Notes: a model not told the origin generated them from the sequence alone. A stretch of DNA of 10,523 nucleotides from Desulfitobacterium sp. (GCA_012799495.1 JAAZLD010000115.1:1-10523); one strand, 5' to 3'; positions 1 to 6,433 are shown, counted from the stretch's first letter. Made by a program: numbers and translations.

Positions 1-437
1 GCATTCTTCAAGCCCGAGCCAAGGGTTCCAGCTACAGCAATGGCCAAGACCATCCCTGGAAAAGCCAATAGAATATCCACAATCCGCATACAGATTGTAT
101 CGAAGAGCCCCCCGAAATAGCCAGCAAGAACCCCAATAATGGTCCCCACACTAAAGACAATTCCTACTAGCAATAAAGAACTAAAGATAGAAGCTGAGGC
201 CCCATGGATAACCCTCGAAAAAACACAACGTCCCAACTGATCCGTTCCAAAGGGATACTCTCCGCTGGGAGACTCCAAGGCTATTTCTAAATTAACTAAG
301 TAAGGATCATTTGGGGCAAGGAATGGGGCTAATAAACTTAAGGTGCAAATTAAAATAACTAAAGCTAAAAAAATTCCAAACCGAAGATAGACAGGGTCTC
401 TACTCTGGATCTTTAACATTCTTTGTGTAATATCCAT
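1..437 (-). CDS. ABC transporter inner-membrane permease, NikC/DppC/OppC family (3' end cut by window)
   Basis: This is the second permease of a nickel/peptide-type ABC importer. It should pair with the NikB-like protein encoded just upstream to form the membrane channel. The first 145 codons are present; the C-terminal half, with the EAA coupling loop, lies outside the window. A membrane segment spans about residues 20-42. It is followed by the family signature GTDQLGR-CVFSR (residues 64-75) and then further hydrophobic segments ending in the family-typical DILLAFPGMVLAIA (about 121-134). In many family members the residue after LGR is Asp; here it is Cys, which may also occur in nickel/metallophore-type relatives (memory, not checked). 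The ATG lies one base after the stop of the upstream permease and is preceded by AGAGG about 10 bases away, so the two are very likely translationally coupled. The family is secure; the substrate (nickel, metal chelate or peptide) cannot be read from this fragment. Confidence 0.9.
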   Translation of the reverse strand, partial: MDITQRMLKIQSRDPVYLRFGIFLALVILICTLSLLAPFLAPNDPYLVNLEIALESPSGEYPFGTDQLGRCVFSRVIHGASASIFSSLLLVGIVFSVGTIIGVLAGYFGGLFDTICMRIVDILLAFPGMVLAIAVAGTLGSGLKN

Positions 438-438
438 C

Positions 439-1386
439 TTAAGCTACCTCTTTATCAAGTTTTACTCTCGGATCCAATAGTCGGTAACAAAGATCTGTAA
501 GGAGGTTTACAGTGACAAAGATTAAAGCCATCCAGATTACATAACCCTGTAAAAGGACATAGTCCCGCTGGCCGATAGCATCGATGGCCATTTTCCCTAA
601 ACCTGGCCACATGAAGATGGTCTCCACAATTGCTGTCCCACCTAGAAGGGAACCTAAGGAAATTCCCAAAAGGGTAATTATAGTTAACAGTGCATTGCGC
701 AAAACATGGGCAAAAAGAATCACTCTTTCCCGAACTCCTCGGGTTCTGGCCCCTTTGACATAATCTTTACCTAGTTCATCCAAAATCGCAGCTCGGACTT
801 GACGAATGTATTTGCTAGTCATGGGGATAGCTAATGTTATAGTTGGTAAAATGATACTTTTAAATCCTTGCTCCTCGATGACTGGTAAAAGCTTGAGTTG
901 GAGAGCAAAAACATAGATTAACAGGAGAGACAAGAAAAACCCGGGTATTGATGTACCTATAAAAGTAGCTAAGCGAATCAGATAATCAATCCACTTATTT
1001 TGCTTTACTGCCGCTAGAATCCCCAAAGGTATGGCCAAAAAAATAGTTAGTAAAATAGAACTTCCTGCCAAAGCTACGGTATAAGGTAAGTGAGTAAGAA
1101 GTTCTGTAAAGACAGGGCGCCCTGTCATATAAGAAATACCCATATTCCCCGTGAGTATATCCTTCATCCATACTCCATACTGAACGATGAAAGGCTTATC
1201 TAAACCCATTTCATTCCGCATTTTTGCCAAAACTTCCGGGTCGGGGACCATTCCCTGAGAAATAAGTAACCTTTCCGCCGGATCACTTGGTGAAAGATAC
1301 ATCAGTCCAAAGGTTAGTAAAGTTATGCCTAGGAGAATCGGTATTAAATGCAAAAGTCGTTTTCCAATGTAGCCAATGATGTCCAT
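439..1386 (-). CDS. ABC transporter inner-membrane permease, NikB/DppB/OppB family
   Basis: This is the first permease of a nickel/peptide-class ABC importer; 315 residues is the normal family length. An N-terminal membrane segment (about 9-30) starts the typical IGKRLLHLIPILLGI pattern. An extracytoplasmic region with GLDKPFIVQY and TGNMGISYMTG follows (about 60-90), then several further membrane helices. The EAA-type cytoplasmic loop is clear at about 199-218, with DELGKDYVKGARTRGV, and the late motif VETIFMWPGLGKM is at 254-266. GTG at 1389 directly precedes ATG at 1386. I chose the ATG because GGAAAG upstream is better spaced for it, though either could be used. The gene begins 31 bases after the methyltransferase stop and ends one base before the NikC-like start, so all are in one transcription unit. 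No substrate-binding protein or ATPase is in the window; they may follow beyond position 1. Family certain, substrate unknown. Confidence 0.93.
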   Translation of the reverse strand: MDIIGYIGKRLLHLIPILLGITLLTFGLMYLSPSDPAERLLISQGMVPDPEVLAKMRNEMGLDKPFIVQYGVWMKDILTGNMGISYMTGRPVFTELLTHLPYTVALAGSSILLTIFLAIPLGILAAVKQNKWIDYLIRLATFIGTSIPGFFLSLLLIYVFALQLKLLPVIEEQGFKSIILPTITLAIPMTSKYIRQVRAAILDELGKDYVKGARTRGVRERVILFAHVLRNALLTIITLLGISLGSLLGGTAIVETIFMWPGLGKMAIDAIGQRDYVLLQGYVIWMALIFVTVNLLTDLCYRLLDPRVKLDKEVA

Positions 1387-1417
1387 CACCGTCTTTCCGG
1401 TTCAAATCTTTCCTTTG

Positions 1418-2194
1418 CTATTTTTCAGCACAAACCATAAACATGGGAGTGACTCTATGGCGAACTTTCTCTTCTTCATTCCAAACCAAATCACCGATAT
1501 TCTCAGCGATTTTAATGATCTTTACATTACATCTTTCTAACGCTTGTTGATCCCACTGAGGGCGGTATTCTCGACTTAAAGGTAAGTTGCGAGCGATATC
1601 TTCCATCTTGATTCTCATCTCTGTTTTCGGCATAACTCCTCGAGCAAAACGGCGATCCGCCTCTTCTTGGGCCTGAAAATACTGGGTCCTCAGATTATCA
1701 TCAAAGAGATGTAGGTACCAGTTAGCATCAAAGTAGAGAATCCTGCCCCCTTTTCTGATAACCCTGAGCCACTCCTTCAGAGCCCTTTCCGGCTCTTCTA
1801 GATTCCAAACCACATTCCGAGATAAGACAAGATCGAATTCCTCATCAGGAAAGGGAAGTTCATGAACATTTCCTTGGCGGAAATTTATCTTTACTCCATA
1901 ATGGTTGGCATTTTCACTTGCTTTCTGCAGCATGGCCGAAGCCAAATCTACCGCTGTCACTTCATGACCTGCCAAAGCTAAATTGATAGCAAAGAAACCC
2001 GGACCTGTTCCCACATCTAAAATCCGCAGTTTATCCTTTTGAGGAGCATTTTCTAGGATTATACTGCGCCAAGCATCTCGCTTAAAACAATGGAGCTCCG
2101 CAAGGTTTTGTTGAGAATAACTGTCTGAACGAGTATCCCAGTAGTTTTCTACTTTTTCCCGGATATCGGTTCTCTCTAAAGCCTGATTATTCAT
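1418..2194 (-). CDS. class I SAM-dependent methyltransferase (UbiE/methyltransferase-11 type), paralogue 1
   Basis: This is a predicted cytoplasmic methyltransferase using S-adenosylmethionine; the substrate is unknown. Motif I is LDVGTGPG at residues 59-66, the acidic ribose-binding residue is Asp83 in AVDLA, and the post-II region is FDLVLSRNVVW (120-130). KGGRILYFDANW (148-159) forms the motif III area. The C-terminal third has PLSREYRPQWD and ends TPMFMVCAEK. It shares long identical blocks with the methyltransferase upstream (LDVGTGPGFFAI, LSRNV-W, KEW-RV, FDANW-LH, LR), so the two are paralogues from duplication or co-inheritance. The start has AGGAG about 10 bases upstream; that Shine-Dalgarno area resembles a repeat unit found in the spacer in front of the gene. 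It lies 31 bases before the NikB-like gene, which points to a role in making or modifying something the transporter handles (inference). A role in quinone methylation is unlikely from this context. Confidence 0.88.
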   Translation of the reverse strand: MNNQALERTDIREKVENYWDTRSDSYSQQNLAELHCFKRDAWRSIILENAPQKDKLRILDVGTGPGFFAINLALAGHEVTAVDLASAMLQKASENANHYGVKINFRQGNVHELPFPDEEFDLVLSRNVVWNLEEPERALKEWLRVIRKGGRILYFDANWYLHLFDDNLRTQYFQAQEEADRRFARGVMPKTEMRIKMEDIARNLPLSREYRPQWDQQALERCNVKIIKIAENIGDLVWNEEEKVRHRVTPMFMVCAEK

Positions 2195-2235
2195 TTAAAA
2201 CACTCCTACAACCGCTTATTTCATGTACTTAATAA

Positions 2236-2368
2236 TACTCTTACTTAACAATCTTCTTTAAATACACTTTTCTAACACACTTTTCTAGTACACTTTTCTA
2301 ATACACTTATTAACACTCTTCTCTTAATACGCTCTCTTAAACACTCCTATCCGGAGTTCACTTTTTAA
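2236..2368. repeat. 13-nt degenerate tandem repeat between the two methyltransferase genes
   Basis: The spacer between the methyltransferases is built of about eight to nine head-to-tail units of 12-14 bases. The best copies are TACACTTTTCTAA at 2263-2275 and 2289-2301, with CACACTTTTCTAG between them at 2276-2288. More diverged units run at 2236-2248, 2249-2262, 2302-2313, 2314-2327 and 2328-2340, and an isolated one at 2356-2368. On the transcribed minus strand each unit reads roughly TTAGAAAAGTGTA and carries stop codons, so the array is non-coding. An 11-base piece, AAACACTCCTA, occurs at 2339-2349 and again at 2198-2208, where its complement is the Shine-Dalgarno region of methyltransferase 1. 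The array may have grown by slippage from that site. Unit boundaries are judged by eye. Confidence 0.75.
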
Positions 2369-2390
2369 TATTCCTATTTATAGGCTATTA
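2366..2390 (-). other. short inverted repeat just downstream of methyltransferase 2
   Basis: TAATA-TT-CCTAT, a two-base centre, ATAGG-C-TATTA form an AT-rich hairpin about 8 bases after the stop of methyltransferase 2. On the transcribed minus strand it is followed by an A run rather than a T run, so it is not a convincing intrinsic terminator. It could act as an RNA-stability or processing element between the two methyltransferase cistrons. Function is not known. Confidence 0.35.
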
Positions 2391-2397
2391 GACAACC

Positions 2398-3165
2398 CTA
2401 CTTTATAATTGAAAGGTTTTTTCTGGCAGCCACCATAAATAGAGGGGTGGCTCCATAAAGTAATCTCTCCTTCTCATCCCATACTTTGGGAGTTAGATCC
2501 AATTCATTGGCAATATCTATAAAGCCTAAGGCTTGAAGAGCACCATTATCCCAAGAAGGCCGATGTTGATCACTTAAAGGTAACTTAACTTTAATTTCTC
2601 GCTCTTCCTCAGGTCCTTCATAGGTATCATAGGGTTCACCATATGTTTGACGGAATAATTCCTCTCTCTGCTCCACTTCTTTTCTTAGTTCTTCATCATA
2701 TTGATGGAGATGCCAATTAGCATCAAAGATCAAGAGGCGTCCACCTGGTTTTAAAACCCTTTGCCATTCTTTATAAGCCTTAATGGGATTATGTAATGTC
2801 CACGTTACATTACGACTAAGGATTAAATCAAAGGTGTTATCTGGAAAATCCATACTGTGGCTATCCATCACCTTAAACTTAGCAGATGCTTTCTCCCTTT
2901 GAGCATTAGCTTTTGCCTGCTGAATCATACCCGGACTACAGTCTATCCCAATGGTCTCATAGCCTGCTTTACTCAAAATAATGGCGAAAAAACCCGGGCC
3001 AGTACCTACATCTAAAATCTTCAATTCTTTTCCCTTAGGTACTTGAGCTTCAACTACATCTAGCCAAGCCTTAACTCGAAAACTAGCCAGTTCATCCTGA
3101 ATAATACTACTATAACCTGCTGATGACCGTGTCCACCGTTGAGCAAGTTTTTCTTGAGCTTCCAT
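2398..3165 (-). CDS. class I SAM-dependent methyltransferase (UbiE/methyltransferase-11 type), paralogue 2
   Basis: This is the first full-size gene of the operon: a predicted soluble methyltransferase of 255 residues with unknown substrate. Motif I is LDVGTGPG at 51-58, the ribose-binding acidic residue is Asp75 (GIDCS), RNVTW lies at 118-122, and GGRLLIFDANW at 141-151. PLSDQHRPSWD near 196-206 and TPLFMVAARK near the end match the downstream paralogue, while the stretch around 165-190 (rich in Glu, Tyr, Pro) differs from it. Differing acceptor-side regions would fit two successive or alternative methylations, but that is inference. The start is decided by AGGAGGAAAG ending 5 bases before the ATG. 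Upstream lie a terminator-like palindrome and a sigma-H-like promoter, so this gene probably sets expression of the whole operon. It is separated from the next gene by about 200 bases of 13-nt repeats. Confidence 0.88.
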   Translation of the reverse strand: MEAQEKLAQRWTRSSAGYSSIIQDELASFRVKAWLDVVEAQVPKGKELKILDVGTGPGFFAIILSKAGYETIGIDCSPGMIQQAKANAQREKASAKFKVMDSHSMDFPDNTFDLILSRNVTWTLHNPIKAYKEWQRVLKPGGRLLIFDANWHLHQYDEELRKEVEQREELFRQTYGEPYDTYEGPEEEREIKVKLPLSDQHRPSWDNGALQALGFIDIANELDLTPKVWDEKERLLYGATPLFMVAARKNLSIIK

Positions 3166-3199
3166 AATAACTTTCCTCCTCTACCTTACCCAAATACAC

Positions 3200-3253
3200 A
3201 AAAAGACCATGAGGGTACTAGCCAGATTCATCCAGCTAAGACCTTCATGGTCT
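3200..3253 (-). terminator. leader palindrome with T tract: candidate transcription attenuator of the methyltransferase-transporter operon
   Basis: A 50-base near-palindrome at 3204-3253 folds into a stem of about 23 positions with a 4-base loop. As minus-strand RNA it has only two mismatches (three G-U wobbles); as plus-strand RNA it has at least four mismatches, so it looks selected on the minus strand. The outer arms are AGACCATGAAGG and CCCTCATGGTCT, followed at once by a run of five T on the minus strand. It sits 35 bases before the start of methyltransferase 2 and downstream of the only recognisable promoter. Any operon transcript must therefore pass through it, and there is no upstream minus-strand gene for it to terminate. 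This is the layout of an attenuator. I see no T-box, S-box, cobalamin or other known riboswitch signature before it. Confidence 0.6.
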
Positions 3254-3285
3254 AATCTCCATAATATTTGCTTATTTTCCATACT

Positions 3286-3314
3286 CTATTCGGCAAAAAC
3301 TTTTAAACTCCTCC
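3286..3314 (-). promoter_or_regulatory. sigma-H (Spo0H)-like promoter reading into the methyltransferase-transporter operon
   Basis: On the minus strand, GGAGGAGTT at 3314-3306 and GCCGAATAG at 3294-3286 are separated by exactly 11 bases. The Bacillus sigma-H consensus as I remember it is RnAGGAwWW, 11-12 bases, RnnGAATww; only minor positions deviate. The AGGAGG element lacks any start codon at ribosome-binding distance that opens a convincing gene, which argues it is a -35 element rather than a Shine-Dalgarno. Transcription would start near 3281 and give a leader of about 115 bases that contains the palindrome. TGCCGAA inside it also fits the Spo0A-box core TGNCGAA. Confidence 0.5.
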
Positions 3315-3366
3315 TTTGTCAGAATCTTTTGGTTATTATTTTTAGAAATAATCGTTTTCCACTTTT

Positions 3367-3513
3367 CTTTCCTGTGTTTATCCTGTAATGTTCAACTATG
3401 TTAACCTGTATAGTTCAAAAATATGATTTTATCTTAGTTCAGACTATGGTTTGACCCGAAAAAGTTTCTATGAATTAACCTAGATAGTTCAGTTTATGTT
3501 TAACCTATAAAAA
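3367..3513. repeat. array of ~23-nt degenerate direct repeats upstream of the operon promoter
   Basis: Five to six related units follow one another, starting near 3367, 3390, 3413, 3437, 3464 and 3487, so the period is 23-27 bases. The shared pattern is GTTCA, three bases, TATG, then a TTAACC-like end. The clearest copies are at 3390-3412 (GTTCAACTATGTTAACC) and from 3487 (GTTCAGTTTATGTTTAACC). Each unit has partial dyad symmetry (GTT...AAC). The array lies between the sigma-H-like promoter and the divergent selO gene. It could be a multi-site operator for a regulator of either side, or a decayed minisatellite. No reading frame runs through it. Unit edges are by eye. Confidence 0.6.
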
Positions 3514-3646
3514 TTTGAATGATGAATTTCTTTGCCTAAAGGACAAACAATAGATTAAATAACAAGCAGTTATTTAAAAAGTAAGCTTATGCAACAGACC
3601 ATTAGTTTTAAAACAAAGCAATAATTTGACATAAGGAGGAGAAATT

Positions 3647-5119
3647 ATGCCCCAAGTGCAAATACCACCAAGAACCGGCTGGAATTTCAAGAATACCTAT
3701 GCTCAGCTCCCAGAATTTTTGTATACAAAACTTAATCCTACTCCTGTTAAATCTCCAGCACTAATTATCCTAAATGAGAAATTAGCGGAAGACTTTGGAT
3801 TAGATCCTGCAACTCTTAAAAATCTCGAAAACGTTAATGTTTTCGCCGGTAATGAAATCCCTCCAGGTGCCGAACCCCTTGCTCAAGCCTATGCAGGACA
3901 TCAATTTGGCCATTTTACTATGTTGGGAGATGGAAGGGCTGTATTACTAGGAGAACAAATTACCCCCCAAGGGGAATTAGTAGATATTCAGCTTAAAGGT
4001 TCCGGTAAAACTCCCTATTCTCGTCGAGGTGATGGTCGAGCTGCTTTGGGGCCCATGCTCAGAGAATACATAATCAGTGAAGGAATGTTTGCCCTAGGGA
4101 TACCCACTACCCGTTCCTTAGCAGTGGTTTCAACAGGACAACCTATAATCCGAGAAACAGTATTACCTGGAGCTATCCTTACTAGGACAGCCTCCAGCCA
4201 TATTCGGGTAGGTACCTTTCAATATGCCGCTCATTTTGGCACTGAGGAAGATTTAAAGATTCTTGCCGACTATACAATCCAACGCCATTATCCTCAAGGG
4301 GAATATGATAATCCCTACCTGTATCTCCTCCAAGAGGTTATAAAGAAGCAAGCTTCTCTTATCGCTCAATGGATGCTTGTAGGATTTGTTCATGGAGTAA
4401 TGAATACAGATAATATGACTATTAGTGGGGAAACCATCGACTATGGTCCTTGTGCTTTTATAGATACTTATAATCTAGAAACTGTATTTAGTTCTATTGA
4501 TCGACAAGGTCGCTATGCCTATGGTAATCAACCCTACATGGCAGCATGGAATCTAGCTAGATTTGCGGAAACTCTTTTACCCCTTCTTAGTAACGACAAA
4601 GATAAGGCTATTAAAATAGCTGAATTTGAAGTCAATAAGTTTTTCGATTTTTATCATCAGCATTGGCTTACAGGAATGAGGAAAAAACTTGGCCTCTTCA
4701 ATGAAGAACCCAATGATGAATCCCTCATCGAAGACTTACTTAACTTAATGGAAAAACATCAGCAAGATTATACAAATACTTTTCTAGCTCTTACCTTTAA
4801 CAAAACAGAAGATTCACCTTTTTATCAGAACACTGAGTTTTTAAAGTGGCAAAAGCAGTGGGAGCAAAGACTTCAGCGACAAGGAAAGTCTAAAGAGGAT
4901 TCGCACCATTTAATGCGCAAGAGCAATCCCGCTGTAATCCCTCGCAACCATCGGGTAGAAGAGGCTTTACAAAAAGCAGTGGAGGAAGATGACTATAGTC
5001 TTTTACATAAACTGCTTAAAGTTCTTGCTCAACCCTACGCCCATTTACCGGAACAAAAGGAATACAGTACACCACCAGAACCAACCAGCTGCCCTTACCG
5101 TACTTTTTGCGGAACTTAA
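3647..5119 (+). CDS. selO: protein adenylyltransferase SelO (YdiU family)
   Basis: SelO is a pseudokinase-fold enzyme that transfers AMP from ATP to Ser, Thr or Tyr of target proteins and has been linked to redox stress responses. The protein has 490 residues, a normal bacterial length. The family core is complete: GDGRAVLLGE (94-103), LKGSGKTPYSRRGDGR (116-131) with Lys117 as likely nucleotide contact, LGPMLRE with Glu140, TRTASSHIRVGTFQ (179-192), and HGVMNTDN (249-256) followed by DYGP at 265-268. Asp255, Asn256 and Asp265 have the same spacing as the catalytic and metal residues known from Pseudomonas SelO. The C-terminus ends CPYRTFCGT with Cys482 and Cys488; there is no selenocysteine codon, as expected for most bacteria. 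AAGGAGG lies about 9 bases before the ATG. It stands alone, divergent from the methyltransferase operon and convergent with the next gene. Confidence 0.96.
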   Translation: MPQVQIPPRTGWNFKNTYAQLPEFLYTKLNPTPVKSPALIILNEKLAEDFGLDPATLKNLENVNVFAGNEIPPGAEPLAQAYAGHQFGHFTMLGDGRAVLLGEQITPQGELVDIQLKGSGKTPYSRRGDGRAALGPMLREYIISEGMFALGIPTTRSLAVVSTGQPIIRETVLPGAILTRTASSHIRVGTFQYAAHFGTEEDLKILADYTIQRHYPQGEYDNPYLYLLQEVIKKQASLIAQWMLVGFVHGVMNTDNMTISGETIDYGPCAFIDTYNLETVFSSIDRQGRYAYGNQPYMAAWNLARFAETLLPLLSNDKDKAIKIAEFEVNKFFDFYHQHWLTGMRKKLGLFNEEPNDESLIEDLLNLMEKHQQDYTNTFLALTFNKTEDSPFYQNTEFLKWQKQWEQRLQRQGKSKEDSHHLMRKSNPAVIPRNHRVEEALQKAVEEDDYSLLHKLLKVLAQPYAHLPEQKEYSTPPEPTSCPYRTFCGT

Positions 5120-5221
5120 ACCAGTTCCTTACATATCAATTCATGGTTCTACAAAACAAGATGCCGGCATACTAGCCACACAACCACCAAGTTCCATCGC
5201 CTTCAACGAATTGCAAAACAA

Positions 5222-5271
5222 AAAGGAGTGCTGTCAAACTATTTATGAAGTAGTTTGAGCAGCACTCCTTT
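5222..5271 (-). terminator. strong intrinsic terminator between convergent selO and the reductase gene
   Basis: AAAGGAGTGCTG-T-CAAACTA at the left pairs with TAGTTTG-AG-CAGCACTCCTTT at the right, giving about 19-20 base pairs with one bulged base and a 9-base loop. On the minus strand the stem runs into TTTTTGTTTTGC, a good T tract, placing it about 35 bases after the stop of the reductase gene. On the plus strand the tail is only TTT, but the stem is strong enough that it may also stop selO transcription about 100 bases after its stop codon. Confidence 0.85.
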
Positions 5272-5304
5272 ACAGAGATCTACTATCCATTATATTCGCC
5301 TGCC

Positions 5305-6225
5305 TTAACCCTCACTACCCATCTCATAAGGCTTAATCAACCCATAAAGGACCTCTATGGTAGGTACTTCCATACCTTTACTCTTAGCCAGACGAATAGC
5401 CGCTCCTTGGAGGCTCTCTACCTCAAGGGGCAAACTTTTTCGCTTATCTTGATGCATAGATGAAGTAGAGCCTTTCGGATATTTCGGTAATCCTTCCATA
5501 TTCATATTTACAAAATCGCCTAGGTCAACTTCGTAAGCATCAGCTAGATTCTTCATTTCTCTTAAGGAGCGTTCATAGATACTCTTCGTTGCTTCATGGG
5601 CATCCACCTGATCAATAGTAAGATCACCAGCAGAAGTAACACCAGAAAACACAGTAATGAATGCATATTTACTCCAAATCTCTTTCAGGATATTATCTGA
5701 GTATTTTGCTCTAATATTAGCCTTTGACAGTGTTTCCACTAGTTTTTGACAGAATTCCTTATTTGCAGGTTCTAATTCTCCAAAGATAAGGTGATGGATT
5801 TTACCTGTATGTTTAATATTTCCTTCAGAATCAAGAGTGGAAATGATTTTACAAACACCACCTAACACACTTCCCTCTCCACATGTTTCTTTAAGAATTG
5901 TAAAATGCTCCACTCCATTTAATAAGGGTAATATCTTAGCGCCTTTTTCTGCAAGGACTTTAAGCTGAGGAAGTGCCCCCTCTAAATGATAGTTTTTCAA
6001 GCCTACAATCACCAGATCACAAGCAGGAATGTCTTCTGCCTTAAGAGCAATCTGAGGATCTTTAATAGTGAGATCTCCCATTGTACTCTTAATAACCAAA
6101 CCATTTTCTTTTAACTGGGCTGCTCTTCTCTCCCGAACCAAAAAAGTAACATTAAGTCCACTTTCGGCTAGTCTGCCTCCAAAGTACCCACCGGTAGCTC
6201 CTGCACCTAATACTGTTATGTTCAT
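5305..6225 (-). CDS. ketopantoate reductase family protein (ApbA/PanE-like), substrate uncertain
   Basis: This is an NAD(P)H-dependent 2-oxoacid reductase of the 2-dehydropantoate 2-reductase family, 306 residues, the usual length. The N-terminal Rossmann motif is GAGATG at 7-12. VGLKNYH (Lys77) and LLNGVEH (Asn103) are the cofactor/active-site loops. WSKYAF carries the catalytic Lys186. SSMHQDKRKSLPLEVE gives Ser256 and Glu268, spaced as the Ser and Glu pair of Escherichia coli PanE. The two Asn residues that in E. coli PanE follow the catalytic Lys by four and eight positions and help hold ketopantoate are replaced here by Ile190 and Ser194. The protein may therefore use another 2-oxoacid. 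AGGA and GAGG stand before the ATG. A possible promoter (TTGACT at 6357-6362, CATAAT at 6336-6341, only 15 bases apart) is weak. It is a single-gene unit ended by the hairpin at 5222-5271; no panB or panC is nearby. Confidence 0.88.
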   Translation of the reverse strand: MNITVLGAGATGGYFGGRLAESGLNVTFLVRERRAAQLKENGLVIKSTMGDLTIKDPQIALKAEDIPACDLVIVGLKNYHLEGALPQLKVLAEKGAKILPLLNGVEHFTILKETCGEGSVLGGVCKIISTLDSEGNIKHTGKIHHLIFGELEPANKEFCQKLVETLSKANIRAKYSDNILKEIWSKYAFITVFSGVTSAGDLTIDQVDAHEATKSIYERSLREMKNLADAYEVDLGDFVNMNMEGLPKYPKGSTSSMHQDKRKSLPLEVESLQGAAIRLAKSKGMEVPTIEVLYGLIKPYEMGSEG

Positions 6226-6433
6226 AGCCTCAAGTCCTTTCTTCTTACATTTTTATTAGAAATTACTCATATTTATTTTACGCAACTAATTCATTAATTG
6301 AAAGGTCTTTCTTATCTTTACCCATCACCAACAACATTATGAAGCTAAGGAGCAATAGTCAAATCTTCTTTTACTTGATTCATCTATACTTATCTGAATA
6401 TTCAGAGTATGATTAAGGTATCATTACATAGTT

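Larger units (their letters stand above)
3166..3646. other. 481-base divergent intergenic region, contents
   Basis: This stretch separates the minus-strand methyltransferase operon from plus-strand selO. From left to right it holds the operon's ribosome binding site, the terminator-like palindrome (3204-3253), the sigma-H-like promoter (3286-3314), an AT-only-stem hairpin ATTATTT/AAATAAT at 3335-3352, the ~23-nt repeat array (3367-3513), and a perfect 8-bp inverted repeat TAAATAAC/GTTATTTA with a 5-base loop at 3556-3576. The selO ribosome binding site is at about 3632-3638. I could not place a convincing sigma-A promoter for selO. A 33-codon minus-strand reading frame (3181-3282) overlaps the palindrome; it is treated as doubtful. 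Confidence 0.6.

Noticed and set aside
3166..3400. T-box, S-box or cobalamin riboswitch before methyltransferase 2
   Set aside because: I looked for the T-box GGGTGGNACCGCG, the S-box core and the cobalamin-box words and found none; only the terminator-like stem is present.
3367..3513. CRISPR array
   Set aside because: Repeats follow each other without unique spacers of regular length, are degenerate, and no cas gene is near.
4989..5258. 89-codon plus-strand frame overlapping the end of selO
   Set aside because: Two thirds lie inside selO in another frame and the rest runs into the terminator hairpin; no family resemblance and no ribosome binding site.
6068..6259. 63-codon plus-strand frame opposite the start of the reductase gene
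   Set aside because: It is the reverse-strand shadow of a clear Rossmann-fold coding region and has low-complexity composition.
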